Below are positions 23,808 through 33,836 of a stretch of 45,123 nt of DNA, one piece after another. Both the position numbers and the translations under genes were made by a program. Each line of letters begins with the position of its first letter. Position 1 is the stretch's first letter. Origin of the DNA: Cyclobacteriaceae bacterium (GTDB lineage Bacteria > Bacteroidota > Bacteroidia > Cytophagales > Cyclobacteriaceae); assembly GCA_012033595.1 (NCBI GenBank), contig JAAUQL010000041.1, positions 1-45,123 of the forward strand, written 5' to 3'. Under the pieces are notes generated by a model. It was not told the DNA's origin. It saw only the letters and a program-made list of their open reading frames with translations, and made no database searches.

Positions 23808-25922
23808 TTAAAAATCCAGCAAAAAACCGAGGCTTATATTGCGACCGGGACGCGGTATGCCACCCCAGTCGAGATGCTCGTGATACCGGTTATCAAAAAT
23901 ATTTTCTACGCTCAGGCTCACTTTTGCTGCGAGTCGATCAACGCTAAAGGCTTTGCCAAGCATAAGGTTTGCGATGGCGTATCCGGGTGTTTTTTGTTCA
24001 CCAAATGCGCGATTGATGCGATTTTGCCAGGCTGCGGCTTCCATACCAAGATTAAACAACCATTGACTATTGGTTTGATAGTGGAGCTCCATCATGTTCT
24101 TCAGCGGTGGCATCAGTGGCAGAGGTGTTCCATCTTTCAGCTCGCCATACGTAAATTTGAGTTGATTCAGCAACTTAAACTTATGAATTTTTAGTTCAAA
24201 TTGTGCCTCGACACCTGCCAACCGGGCCTCATCCATATTTTTATACACCTTTACGCCATTGGCGCCAATAGTCATCGGGCTTAGTTCGGCATTGGCCACA
24301 CCCATAATATAGCGGTGAAAATGGTAGTAATAACCTGTCACTTTCAGCCGGATCACTTCCCCTCGGTATTGCGAAAAAAGCTCTGCCTGTAGGGATTGCT
24401 CGCTTCGCAGATCGGGCCGACCGATATAGTCATACCCATCGTAGGCATTGAACAAATAAAAGCCGTATTGCTCACCCTCTGTAGGCATCCTTTGCCCAAA
24501 ACTAACAAGCACACCAGAGTTAAGATTGCTTGCAAGCTCCTTTTCTACCCCTGCATTGGCATTGAAGAGCAGTTCACCGCGATTTGCTTCTCCAAAAGCA
24601 AATACTGAAAGCTGTCTTTCTCCCAGTTCACTTTGAATGGCAATAGCGTTTTTTTCCATCCTAAACCCCGCATTGAGCGTAAAACCATCGCCGGCACGGT
24701 AGGTAGTCTGATTCTGAAAACCCAGCACTTTTCTATGTACATCGGGCCAGGTGAGCATAAACATCGGCTTGGCATCTTCGAAGTGCATGGTCATTTCGGC
24801 ATGAGCAAAGGTGGCGTGTCCATCTATTTTCATCTGCCCGCTCACCCGTTTATTCCATGTGTACAGACCTTTCGCAAAGCCGCCATAGGTGTAGGTGTGG
24901 CCGGGCATATCCATACGTAAGGCGACCTCACGTCGGCTATCGTCCATGCGATGTGAGATGCGATTGTAATAGACTTTGGCGGTCAATTGATCCATTTTGC
25001 CATGATGGAGCCATTTATCATAACTCAATCCGAAGATTTTGGCATCGGCATTCCCCACATCCATAGGCAATGCCGGGTATCCAACCTGCCATGCATAGTC
25101 GCCTATAGCGCTGAAATTGAGCAAATCATTTTTGCCCGGTAAATAACTTATCGATGTAGAATAGTTCACTTTGTTGTATGCCGAAAAGTCAATCTCCTCG
25201 CCACCCCCGGCCCGGTAGTCACTGGCTTTTCGGTAAGTGGCTCCTGCCCTAAAGGCAAGTTTATCCATTCCGTAGGCAGTATTGAAAAGCGCCTCCAGCC
25301 CATTGCTCGCCGACAAGTATCTGTAGCCCACTGCGCTATGCCAGGGATCCGCCTCATTGATTACCGGTTTTTTTATTTGCATATCGTAGGCGCCTCCCAC
25401 CGTCGAACCTGCCGTATATCCACCCGCTCCATGCGAAATATTCAGGCTGGCCAGATTGTTGGGCTCGACGTAGGCAGTGACCGGATCCATTTTGTCGGTA
25501 CAAGCACCCAAAATACGCATTTCGTCTATCGACACATTTATCTGACCCCCGGAGAGTCCGCGCATCATCGGTTCGTAGGCATAGCTTCCTCTTTTGATGG
25601 CCCAAACGCCAACCAGATTTTCCATTACTTCGTCGCCTGAGCTGAGCGGATCAGCCTTGTAAAAGCGAGCATTAGTATTGAATGGGTCTTCGCTTTGGCT
25701 ACTGATGAGCACTTCGTCCAATTGGTATTCCCAGGCTACCTGACTGCCCAGCGTGTCTTTGGGTGCCATACCAGCTTGGGCAAAAACCATCTGACCAAAG
25801 CCCAAAAGCACAAGGCAAACCACGAGCTGTGCATGGCGGGTCGCAGTCGGGCAAGATAGGCCTGGCTTTCTTGTACATGCGAACCGCTTTATTCTTTCGG
25901 AAATTAGGCTATCATCAATCAT
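23808..25922 (-). CDS. TonB-dependent copper receptor, OprC/NosA-like
   Basis: A 704-residue outer-membrane receptor with a plug domain and a 22-strand-type barrel ending in GRNISLGFLLDF. The plug carries GACTDKMDPVTAYVEP, a C-x-x-x-M motif, and the barrel has NRISHRMDD, an H-x-M motif. Both motifs form the copper site of Pseudomonas OprC, so copper import is the best prediction. The barrel is also rich in Met and His (for example AHAEMTMHFEDAKPMFML). The ATG overlaps the stop of the upstream lipoprotein gene by four bases; the N-terminus then runs about 30 residues before the hydrophobic signal segment, so an internal start near the signal peptide is possible. No carboxypeptidase-like domain is fused at the N-terminus. 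Confidence 0.8.
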   Translation of the reverse strand: MIDDSLISERIKRFACTRKPGLSCPTATRHAQLVVCLVLLGFGQMVFAQAGMAPKDTLGSQVAWEYQLDEVLISSQSEDPFNTNARFYKADPLSSGDEVMENLVGVWAIKRGSYAYEPMMRGLSGGQINVSIDEMRILGACTDKMDPVTAYVEPNNLASLNISHGAGGYTAGSTVGGAYDMQIKKPVINEADPWHSAVGYRYLSASNGLEALFNTAYGMDKLAFRAGATYRKASDYRAGGGEEIDFSAYNKVNYSTSISYLPGKNDLLNFSAIGDYAWQVGYPALPMDVGNADAKIFGLSYDKWLHHGKMDQLTAKVYYNRISHRMDDSRREVALRMDMPGHTYTYGGFAKGLYTWNKRVSGQMKIDGHATFAHAEMTMHFEDAKPMFMLTWPDVHRKVLGFQNQTTYRAGDGFTLNAGFRMEKNAIAIQSELGERQLSVFAFGEANRGELLFNANAGVEKELASNLNSGVLVSFGQRMPTEGEQYGFYLFNAYDGYDYIGRPDLRSEQSLQAELFSQYRGEVIRLKVTGYYYHFHRYIMGVANAELSPMTIGANGVKVYKNMDEARLAGVEAQFELKIHKFKLLNQLKFTYGELKDGTPLPLMPPLKNMMELHYQTNSQWLFNLGMEAAAWQNRINRAFGEQKTPGYAIANLMLGKAFSVDRLAAKVSLSVENIFDNRYHEHLDWGGIPRPGRNISLGFLLDF

Positions 25923-26752
25923 TTGGTGCTTGAATGCTCAAAGGTGAGGTCAAAACTCGTTTTTTGAATCAAGCCCTCCAGGGTCAAATCCATATTAATT
26001 TTCCAATACCCATCCATGGTAAAGTTCACCTTTCCCGAATAATGGCCATTGGCCTGGTGTACCGGGTTGATATTGTTGGGAGATCCATGCCCCATGTCTG
26101 GCATTTCAGTATCAATGGAAATTTCGGCTATTTCTACTGCAGGCCACTCCATCATCGACACCTTTTTATGAATTGCCACTTCAAATGTGTTGATGCCGAC
26201 CATCGGTTTTGATGGCGCTACCAGCGAAACAAAGTAGCTGACATTATCCAAGCTAAAGCTTTTCAATCGTGGTTGGTCCGGTAATTTCACGTTTATGGGC
26301 ACTGCCACTGTGCCCTTTTCGCCTGTTTCGATATCGTGAACTTCGAAGCCTAATGTCCAGAAGCCCATATCACCGGTGGGCATCACAAATATGAGCGCCC
26401 CTCCATACGATTCTTCAAAATTGAGCCCCAAGACAGGTTGTTCTAAAGGACAGGCATGTGACATGGTGCTCATTTGCATCAATGGCTTCAGCAAGATGGT
26501 GGCCTGGTCAAAAGCACCCTCCGCGCCGCCTTTGTTTACCAAAAACTCCAGTTTGTTGTATCCCACCGTCAGGTCGTCGGTGTACTGATATACTTTTACA
26601 GTAAGTGACGTACCGGGCACTTCCACTTCTGCGAGTATTTTCAAGTCACTGAGGCTGGTGTTAGCAACCACTTCCTCTTCAGTCTGACAAGAGACTGTAA
26701 AAATGAGCATAGCCATAGCGGCCATGGTATATATTTGTTTTATCTGTTTCAT
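25919..26752 (-). CDS. Met/His-rich lipoprotein with two FixH/YtkA-like domains, copper operon
   Basis: A lipoprotein of about 277 residues with lipobox TVSC after MKQIKQIYTMAAMAMLIF. It contains two similar beta-sandwich segments, one around LMQMSTMSHACPLEQP and one around TEMPDMGHGSPNNINPVHQ, each resembling the Met/His stretch of YtkA/FixH-like domains that can bind copper. It is directly upstream of, and overlaps, the OprC-like receptor gene, so it likely captures or hands over copper at the outer membrane. The start at 26752 (MKQIKQ) is preferred to 26785 because it gives a proper signal peptide. Confidence 0.7.
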   Translation of the reverse strand: MKQIKQIYTMAAMAMLIFTVSCQTEEEVVANTSLSDLKILAEVEVPGTSLTVKVYQYTDDLTVGYNKLEFLVNKGGAEGAFDQATILLKPLMQMSTMSHACPLEQPVLGLNFEESYGGALIFVMPTGDMGFWTLGFEVHDIETGEKGTVAVPINVKLPDQPRLKSFSLDNVSYFVSLVAPSKPMVGINTFEVAIHKKVSMMEWPAVEIAEISIDTEMPDMGHGSPNNINPVHQANGHYSGKVNFTMDGYWKINMDLTLEGLIQKTSFDLTFEHSSTK

Positions 26753-26980
26753 TTTTATTATGGTTTGAGATTTGAGGTCATCCATTGAATATTTTATATA
26801 AGCATACTACGCCAGGCTTATTTTGGCATGCGGGCATATGCTGCTGCACTTCGCTTTGCTGATGGATTACTAAATAAAGCGTGTTTTTGTCTTGTGTTTT
26901 TTATCTACCAGAGGAGCGTTCGCTCAAGCTAATATCAGGAGGATTTGAGCTCCAATACCCGGTAAAAAACAACTAAAACA

Positions 26981-27342
26981 CTATGACTTGGGAGGGATGA
27001 AAATGTTGAACATGAATTCGATCTCAACCAATTGCCTGACGGTGGAAATAAGTGGTGCCGCCCTTTTGGCTGCGAAGTCCGAGAGACCACGGGCTTCCAT
27101 CATGACAAATTCCGATTTCTGGTTGTCCGGAACCACAGGTGTCGATTGGCTTTCATCGGCTGTGCGCAGTCGATTCATGAGAAAACACCGGCCATTGCAA
27201 TGCAATTCGGGCTGCTCGCGGTTTTTGCAGAGATATTGGGCAATGTATTCCTGATAGGTCTGATAGTATATGAGGATGCTGATTTTTCAAATGAATGAAA
27301 AAACATGAGCACGATCAGCACGATGGACAGCATCCTATTCAT
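26981..27342 (-). CDS. Small Cys-containing protein with HCNGRC motif, one frameshift
   Basis: Corrected, 120 residues: MNRMLSIVLIVLMFFHSFEK, a segment IYYQTYQEYIAQYLCKNR, then ELHCNGRCFLMNRL and a polar tail. A missing base in the T5 run at 27283-27287 (plus strand) splits it; adding it gives 121 codons including stop. The pattern of an N-terminal hydrophobic segment, YIAxxLC and HCNGxC is, as I recall, a small Bacteroidota family found next to copper-type TonB receptors. The three cysteines and the histidine could bind metal. Function is unknown. About 230 bp separate it from the lipoprotein gene, so a separate promoter is possible. Confidence 0.6.
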
Positions 27343-27473
27343 ATTGGCGCAAGATGCCGCTTATTGCCCGGTCGGGTTTATGACTGCGATCATATAGGGC
27401 TTTTTATTCTGATATAACACGTAGGGAATCAAATCAGGTGTGCCATATTTTTATTAAAATACAACAACAAAGA

Positions 27474-30400
27474 TCAGACTTGAAGTGGCAAAATTACCTC
27501 AAAGGTGGTGTGTCCATCTTGCGAATCGAATTGCAGATTCCCGCCTAGTTTATCCACCGCAGACTTTGCCGTGTACAATCCCAGGCCTGCTCCTTTTGAG
27601 TTTTCCCTGCCGCGATAAAACATCTCGAATATCCGCAATTCCGCCTCCCGGTCAATTCCCAGCCCATTGTCTTCCACACTGATCATCAGGTTGGTGCTGC
27701 TTACCGTCATGAGCACGGTGATTGTAGCACCCTCTCCCCGATTGTAAAAAATCGCGTTTTCACTGATGTTCTCCAGGATGATTTTAATAAACTCGGTATC
27801 GGAGCGTACTTCGAGCTTGTCGGGATTAGCTATCAGCACCGATTTTTGCACTTTGCCTTGTTTATCAATACCATCCAAAAAAACCAGCAGCTTTTCCACT
27901 AGCACCTGCAGGTCGACAGGGTTTGACTCGGGTTTTTTATTGAAAATAAGATGAACCTCTCTGAGTTTTTTCAGGTTGCGAACCATGGTTTTGGAGGTGT
28001 CTTCTACCAGGTCAAAAAATTTCAAGACTTCTTCGTCGTTAAATGATTTTTTGGCCACCACCGCCAGACCCAGCAGAGTGGTCATAGGGCCTTTGAGATC
28101 GTGCGACGATCGGTACAAGAAGGTATTGAGTTCGGAATCAGTTTTCTGGAATTTCTCCAGGGTGGCCTGCAGGTGGTTGGTGCGTTCTTCTACCAGACTT
28201 TCCAGCCTGGCGTTGAGCTGGCGCAGCTTCACATTAGCATTTTCCCGCTCTTCATTGGCATGTTGCAGCAGGCTGTTCTTAAGATTGATTTCGTTGTTTT
28301 GCTGCGCAATATGTTCGTTTTGCAACAGGATATTTTCCAGCTGTTGGCTGATCTCTTCATTTTGCGCCTCTATTTCCTTCACTTTTTCATCCAACATATA
28401 ATTGGTTGAGTCGAGTACTTCGTTTTGAGCCTTGATTTCGCAGGTCCGCCGTTCTACTTCTGCTTTCAATTTTTTTTGACTGGCGAGCAAACTGCGGGTG
28501 CGCAACTGTATGGTGGTGTAAATGAGCAGGGCAAACAACAGTAAATAGGCGATAAATGCCAGTTTTGTTTTACTCCAGGGAGGCATCACTTCTATTTCGA
28601 CAGAGGCGATTTGTGGATTCCACCGTCCGTCATTGTTGCTGGCCATTACGCTAAAGGTGTAGGTGCCCGGATCGAGATTGGTGAAGGTGACGGAGCGCTC
28701 GCTGCCTATGTCTAACCAGGAATCCTGAAACCCAGACATCTTGTATTTGTACTTATTTTCGGAAGGATTGGTATAGCCCAAAGCGATAAAGTGAATGGTG
28801 AACATAGCGATGTCGGGGCTTATGTGTAGATGACGTTTTTCCAATACCGGAACGCTTGTCATTTTTCCGGCTTTGGTATCGTCAACGGCTTCCTGATGCA
28901 AATCCACCCGTTGCAGAAGCACCTCGGGAACCAGGTCATTTTTTTTGATTTTTTGCGGATCGAAATAGGTAAATCCATTTAATCCACCAAATACCATCAG
29001 TTGGTCATGGGGCATTATGGCTGCTCCGGCCGAAAAATCATTGCCGTGCAGGCCGTCTTTGTTGGTAAATTGCCTGGCGTTCCATTCATTTCCATACCTG
29101 GACAACTGGTACAGCCCATTTTTGGACGAAATCCATATTTTGCCCTTCAGGTCCTTTTGTATTCCCTGTACTTCAATGTCGCCCAATAGACCCTGCCGGT
29201 CGATGATCCTGGTGAATATGTCCCTTTTATCATCGAACGCACACAAACCAGCGCTGGTACCGATCATGATCGAATCCTGACCAACAATGTAAATAGAATT
29301 GATTTCGTTGCCACATAGGCTGGTGGCATTTTTTTCCTCATTTCTGTAATTGGTGAAGGTATTGCGTGCTAAATCCAATATGCTGAAACCATCATTTGTC
29401 CCAACCAAAAGCTTATTATTGGCCGTATCTTCTTCCAGACAAGTGAGGCGGTCGTAGATAATGGAGCTATTGTCGCCGGCGCGATGCACGAAATTCTGAA
29501 ACTCCACCTTTCCGTTTCTTCTTGTCATCAGGCTCAAACCTTTCCAACTTGCTATCCAAATATTGCCATTGGAACTTCTTAGAATATCGAAAATATTGGT
29601 ATCGTTGATGGATGTCGGATCAGATGGATCGGGTCTGAAATTATGGTATGTGCTCGTTTCAAAATCATAAAAGTCGATCCCTGCATCCCAATAACCGATC
29701 CACAGACCTTTGCCAGGCTCTTCGCAGAGCGCCAGTACTTTATTGCTGGCCTGTTGGTTGGCAGCGGTACCTTTGCGTTGATGGTGTTTAAATTCTCCTG
29801 TTTCTGGCCGGAAAAGCTATATCCTCCACCATCCATCCCAATCCAAAAACCGCCCATAGACGAATTGGCGAAGCACTTTACGTATCCGTGTATCAGATTT
29901 TTGCTATAACTCGGACCAGTACCCACCATATGAAAGGCGTTGGCATTTTTATCCCATAGGTTCAATCCGCCAAAGGTACCCACCCACATGCGGCCGTCCT
30001 TGTCTTTGAATATGCTTTTGACGATATCCAGGGTAAGCGAAGTGCTCTTCGATGGATCGTGTTTGATATGAGAAAAGCTGTTGTTTTCAATATCGATCAC
30101 ATCGAGACCCTCGTCGGTGCCCGCCCATAGCCTGCCCTCATCGTCGAAGGCCAGCGCAAACACCCCGTTGTTGATGAGCGATTGGTCTTCACCTGCTATA
30201 TTTTGATAATGAGAAAAGCCACCGGTCTGCGAGTTGTAGCACGAAATACCCGAATTTAATCCTGCCGCACCAATCCATATATTGCCTTGCTTGTCCTCTA
30301 TGATTTTTCTCACAAAGTTGCCCACGATGCCACGCCCGGGATATTGTCGATCCATGGCTATATGCTTAAAGTTTTGCTTTTGTGGATCGAACACCGACAA

Positions 30401-30985
30401 ACCCTGGTCGGTACCAGCCCAAACCCAACCTCTCGAATCAATCAAAAGTGACAAAATATTGTTGTTGACCAGGGCATTGGCCGAGTCTGCCGACAGGTAG
30501 TGTTGGTATTGCCCGCTTTGCAAATCGATGTGATAAAGCCCATGACCCGTGCCGATCCATAAGGAATGTTCAGAGGCGAAACCGATAGCTTGTACCGCAG
30601 CAGACCTTTGATCGGGTAATGGAAAGTGGGAAAACACTTTGGAGGGGTAGTCGAACGAGAAAAGACCATTTTCTGTGCCTACCCAAAGTTGCAATGCGTA
30701 GTCCAGCTCCAGGCAGTTGATCACCCTGCCTATGGTAGCTGCGGAGTCTTGGTGTACTGTTTCTAATTTTTCAAAATTGAGACCGTTGAAGCGATTAAGG
30801 CCACTGGCAGTCGCCAACCAAATAAAACCGTATTTATCCTGAATGATATCTGAGATAAAATTGTTCGAAATACCCTGGTCGGTAGAATATCGTTTGAACA
30901 CATAGTCCTTTTGACCGAAAACTGTGTGACCCATAAAAAATATGGCGATATAAAAAAATGACCTCATCAATATTGTCAAAACCAT
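27474..30985 (-). CDS. Propeller/Y_Y_Y-type sensor histidine kinase, one frameshift
   Basis: Corrected, about 1170 residues. The order is: signal peptide, a large extracytoplasmic two-component-regulator propeller of about 14 repeats (for example GFIWLATASGLNRFN, GNIWIGAAGLN, GKIWISSKNGLYQLS), a Y_Y_Y domain, one TM helix (LAFIAYLLLFALLIYTTI), a long coiled coil, a HisKA-like segment with SSHDLKGPM, and an HATPase_c domain with ENISENAIFYNRGEG, DNGLGID and GAGLGLY. It has no receiver or AraC output domain, unlike the hybrid version typical of polysaccharide loci. The frame is broken at 29770-29771; one added base restores NAKGTAANQQASNKVLALC and gives 1171 codons. The target regulator is not in this window. 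Confidence 0.85.
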
Positions 30986-31217
30986 TAAAAACTGTTTAAA
31001 AATAAAAATAAAACGGGCATTCTAAAAGTTGGAATGGTTTGGAAGTGATGAATATACGACCAATTTTTGTGCTTTCATCAGTATGTCATACCCGGATATT
31101 GGTACTTTTCGATGTTTTAACTGTGTTTTTTGAATAATAAAATGAAAATGTGGGTTTGGCACCCGGCAAAAATACTGAATGCCTCCACAACGTTTCACCT
31201 AAAAAGCAATTCATAAA

Positions 31218-32179
31218 ATGGTAAAGAAAAACCGGCAATTCTTAGTTTCTGTTCTGTTGGTCCTAACGCTTGCCTCCTGCAACCTGAGCCGGCCCATCCT
31301 GAACAAATCCCACCGACAGTATGAAAAAGCCGGTCTGCGCGAATGGACTACCGATAGCGACTCCTCATCGATACACTGGAGAAAAGTAGGTCGGGGCGAC
31401 CAAAAACTACTGCTCATCCACGGATTTGGCGCCTCTGCCGAACTGCAATGGGAAGGGGTAGTAGCAGCCTTGCATGATGAATTTACCATCTATATCCCCG
31501 ATATCCTCTATTTTGGGCAAAGCACCAGCCAGAGCCACCAATTCAGCCCCATGTTTATCACCAGGCAATTGCACGCGTCACTTTGCCTTTTCGAATCAGA
31601 CCGCGTGATGGTGGCAGGCTTGTCTTACGGCGGATTGGTGGCAGGCCTATTTGCACACCAGTATCCTCAAAAGACCCGTGCTCTGGTGTTGATAGACGCC
31701 CTTTCGCCATTTGCAAGTAGTGCACATACCGACTCGCTTGCGCAAGCTCACGGATACAATGACATAGATGAAATACTGATCCCCGAAAATGGCAAGGCTT
31801 TTAAACCCTCATTGAAATAAGCTATGCAACACCAAAAAAATACCCCGCTTGCCTGCTAAACAAGGCTGCCCAAACCCTCTATAACCCCCAGCGGACAGAA
31901 AAAGAGCAATTGCTGGCTTACCTGCGCAATCATGAGGCGGGGCTGAAAAACATCCGGCTTAGCTTTGACGATCCCACAACAGGCAAACCGGGTCTTGTGG
32001 CACTCATCTGGGGTGCAGAAGACCACATCATCCCTCTTGCCACCGCCCATCGACTACAGACATTTTATCCCAATGCCTCGCTCGATATACTGCCCAACAC
32101 TGGCCATGTGGCAAGCATGGAAGCCCCCGAAGCCGTAGCCGAAATTATTAAGACTGCACTACACCGGGCAGAAAAGTGA
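31218..32179 (+). CDS. Alpha/beta hydrolase lipoprotein, one frameshift
   Basis: Corrected, about 320 residues. A lipobox (LASC) after a signal peptide marks it as a lipoprotein. The fold motifs are LLLIHGFGASAELQW (oxyanion region), GLSYGG with the nucleophile Ser, LIWGAEDHIIP with the Asp region and NTGHVASMEAPEAV with the catalytic His. A base is missing in AAA 31815-31817: adding it continues FKPSLK with ISYATPKKYPACLLNKAAQ and restores 321 codons. Substrate unknown; esterase or lipase-like activity is likely. It is divergent from the kinase gene and convergent with the B12 operon. Confidence 0.75.
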
Positions 32180-32591
32180 GTCATTTGCTGAAAAGGTAAA
32201 TTGGGTGTCCTGCATAATTTTAATTATCATGGTTTCGGGTAATTCACCATTCAAATAATATTACGCTAGCGATGAATCAATCTGCTTCTCTCCTGTCGTA
32301 ATTTTGCTGAAGGCTATGGTTGTTATTTCCTTTTCTTTGATGCTTAGAAGGTAATCAAAGCAAAATCAAGACAAAACAAACAATGCTTCCACGCGCTATC
32401 TCCACGCACCCCCGCTGCTCTGTCAGGTCTGCGCTCGTTTTCCTTTATTTAATCATTCACGAAAATTGAACACTTTTTAGCGGAATCCATGTGCTAAATC
32501 TGCGTCAAAGAAAAAGCACCTTAGTGGAAGGTGCTTTTTCTATGGATTTGGCAAAAGACAATGCCAGCAAATGGTTAGTTGATTGATGTCG
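32180..32591. other. Intergenic region between convergent units
   Basis: About 410 bp with no gene seen. Its one clear element is the bidirectional terminator at 32511-32539. The rest is unstructured to the eye. Confidence 0.5.
32511..32539. terminator. Bidirectional intrinsic terminator
   Basis: AAAAAGCACCTT and AAGGTGCTTTTT form a near-perfect inverted repeat with a very short loop, ending in a T run on both strands. It lies between the convergent alpha/beta hydrolase (plus) and B12 operon (minus), where a shared terminator is expected. Confidence 0.8.
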
Positions 32592-32777
32592 TCAGGGAAA
32601 TTGAGCTGCCACCTGACGCAGGCATTCCGGGCATAAGCAATCGCGATATTTTTCGGCGATTTGCCGGCGTGCGGTACTGCTAAGCATCACTTCTATGCAG
32701 CGACAGTTTAGAATATTGTTGTTGCTACATTCGAACATTTTGCCACACTCGGGGCACGTTTTGGTTTGGGCTTTCAT
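32592..32777 (-). CDS. Cysteine-rich CWC family protein, end of the B12 operon
   Basis: A 61-residue protein with eight cysteines: TCPECGKMFEC, NCRC and DCLCPEC. The pattern fits the Cys_rich_CWC family of small zinc-ribbon-like proteins. It starts about 12 bp after the stop of the BtuG-like gene in the same orientation, so it is probably the last gene of the B12 operon. Its function is unknown; metal or thiol chemistry would fit the cysteines, but nothing more can be said. Confidence 0.8.
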   Translation of the reverse strand: MKAQTKTCPECGKMFECSNNNILNCRCIEVMLSSTARRQIAEKYRDCLCPECLRQVAAQFP

Positions 32778-32788
32778 AGAGCAGAGCG

Positions 32789-33835
32789 CTACTTAAAGGC
32801 AAATCCGTTTGGCCCCACCCCTACATCCGCGTCATCGATTACCGTGCCTTTCGTATTATAAACATATATTTTTCCGGCACCCGAAAAAGAAGGTGACACC
32901 CCAACATAGAGCCTGTCGGTGGTGCCATTGAAGGCCAGACCGTAGAAACCATCGCCCGTCACCAGGGCAGACGTGCCCAGTGTTTTGTTCTTTATGTCAA
33001 ACTTATATATTTCCGTTTTTGTACCTGGCCAGGCCTGGGCTGTGAGTAAATACAGGAATTTACCATCGCCGTCTATGGCAAATTTGCCTTGGGCATTGTT
33101 CACTACCAGGCTGTCGGTTTTTGTGAGCGTAGTGGGGTCGATTCGGTACAAGCCTGACGCAACCGTGGCCCACAGTGTGCCGGAAGCTTCGACGGCAAAG
33201 TGCCTGGGAAAGGTAAAGAGATAGATTTTCTTACTGGTCATATGTTCCAAATCTATCACCGATATGCTGGTCTCAAAGGAGTTGGCCACAAAGAGCTTAT
33301 TGTCTATAGCTACAATGCCTTCCGGCCCGGAACCACAAGCGAGGGTATCTACAATGGAACGGGACTTCAAATCCATGACGGCGATGTAGGATTTTGGCAA
33401 AGAATTGCCTGGCCCCCAAGGCCCCCAGCAACTGATGTAGCCCTTATCGCCTGCTATGGCCATATACCTGGGCTGAGAAAGGTTGGTGACCGGATTGGCC
33501 AGGTATTTAAAATCATCCGCACTAATGAACTCTATTTTGTCAGGAGCATTGCAGAGCAGGTAGCCCACTCCGTCATCAAGGGTTAAAGACTGGATGGTGC
33601 CGCCTATATTTGCTCCGCCATTGGCATTTTTCACCACATTGTTGGCGATAGTCATGTTTTCTTCATCATAAAAAGAGAGGCTGCCATCGCCGTTGCTAAA
33701 ATTGCCTTCATTGATCACCAGCACCCCGGTTTTTTTGGGCACATCCGGACCATCATCGCCCGTGTCGCAGGAGGAAAAAAAAGACAGGGTTGCAAAAAGT
33801 GCCACCAGGGCAAATAAATGTGTGAATCTGTTCAT
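32789..33835 (-). CDS. BtuG-like beta-propeller surface lipoprotein (YncE/DUF5074 type)
   Basis: A 348-residue lipoprotein (FFSSC lipobox) followed by an acidic stretch DTGDDGPD, which resembles the lipoprotein export signal that sends Bacteroidota lipoproteins to the cell surface. The rest is a seven-bladed-propeller-type repeat (FNGTTDRLYVGV, FAIDGDGKFLYLL, GPEGIVAIDNKLFVANS). Its position just after btuB in a riboswitch-controlled B12 operon matches BtuG of Bacteroides, which binds B12 very tightly and caps BtuB. Sequence similarity to BtuG is inferred, not computed. It starts 2 bp past the btuB stop. Confidence 0.75.
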   Translation of the reverse strand: MNRFTHLFALVALFATLSFFSSCDTGDDGPDVPKKTGVLVINEGNFSNGDGSLSFYDEENMTIANNVVKNANGGANIGGTIQSLTLDDGVGYLLCNAPDKIEFISADDFKYLANPVTNLSQPRYMAIAGDKGYISCWGPWGPGNSLPKSYIAVMDLKSRSIVDTLACGSGPEGIVAIDNKLFVANSFETSISVIDLEHMTSKKIYLFTFPRHFAVEASGTLWATVASGLYRIDPTTLTKTDSLVVNNAQGKFAIDGDGKFLYLLTAQAWPGTKTEIYKFDIKNKTLGTSALVTGDGFYGLAFNGTTDRLYVGVSPSFSGAGKIYVYNTKGTVIDDADVGVGPNGFAFK

Positions 33836-33836
33836 A

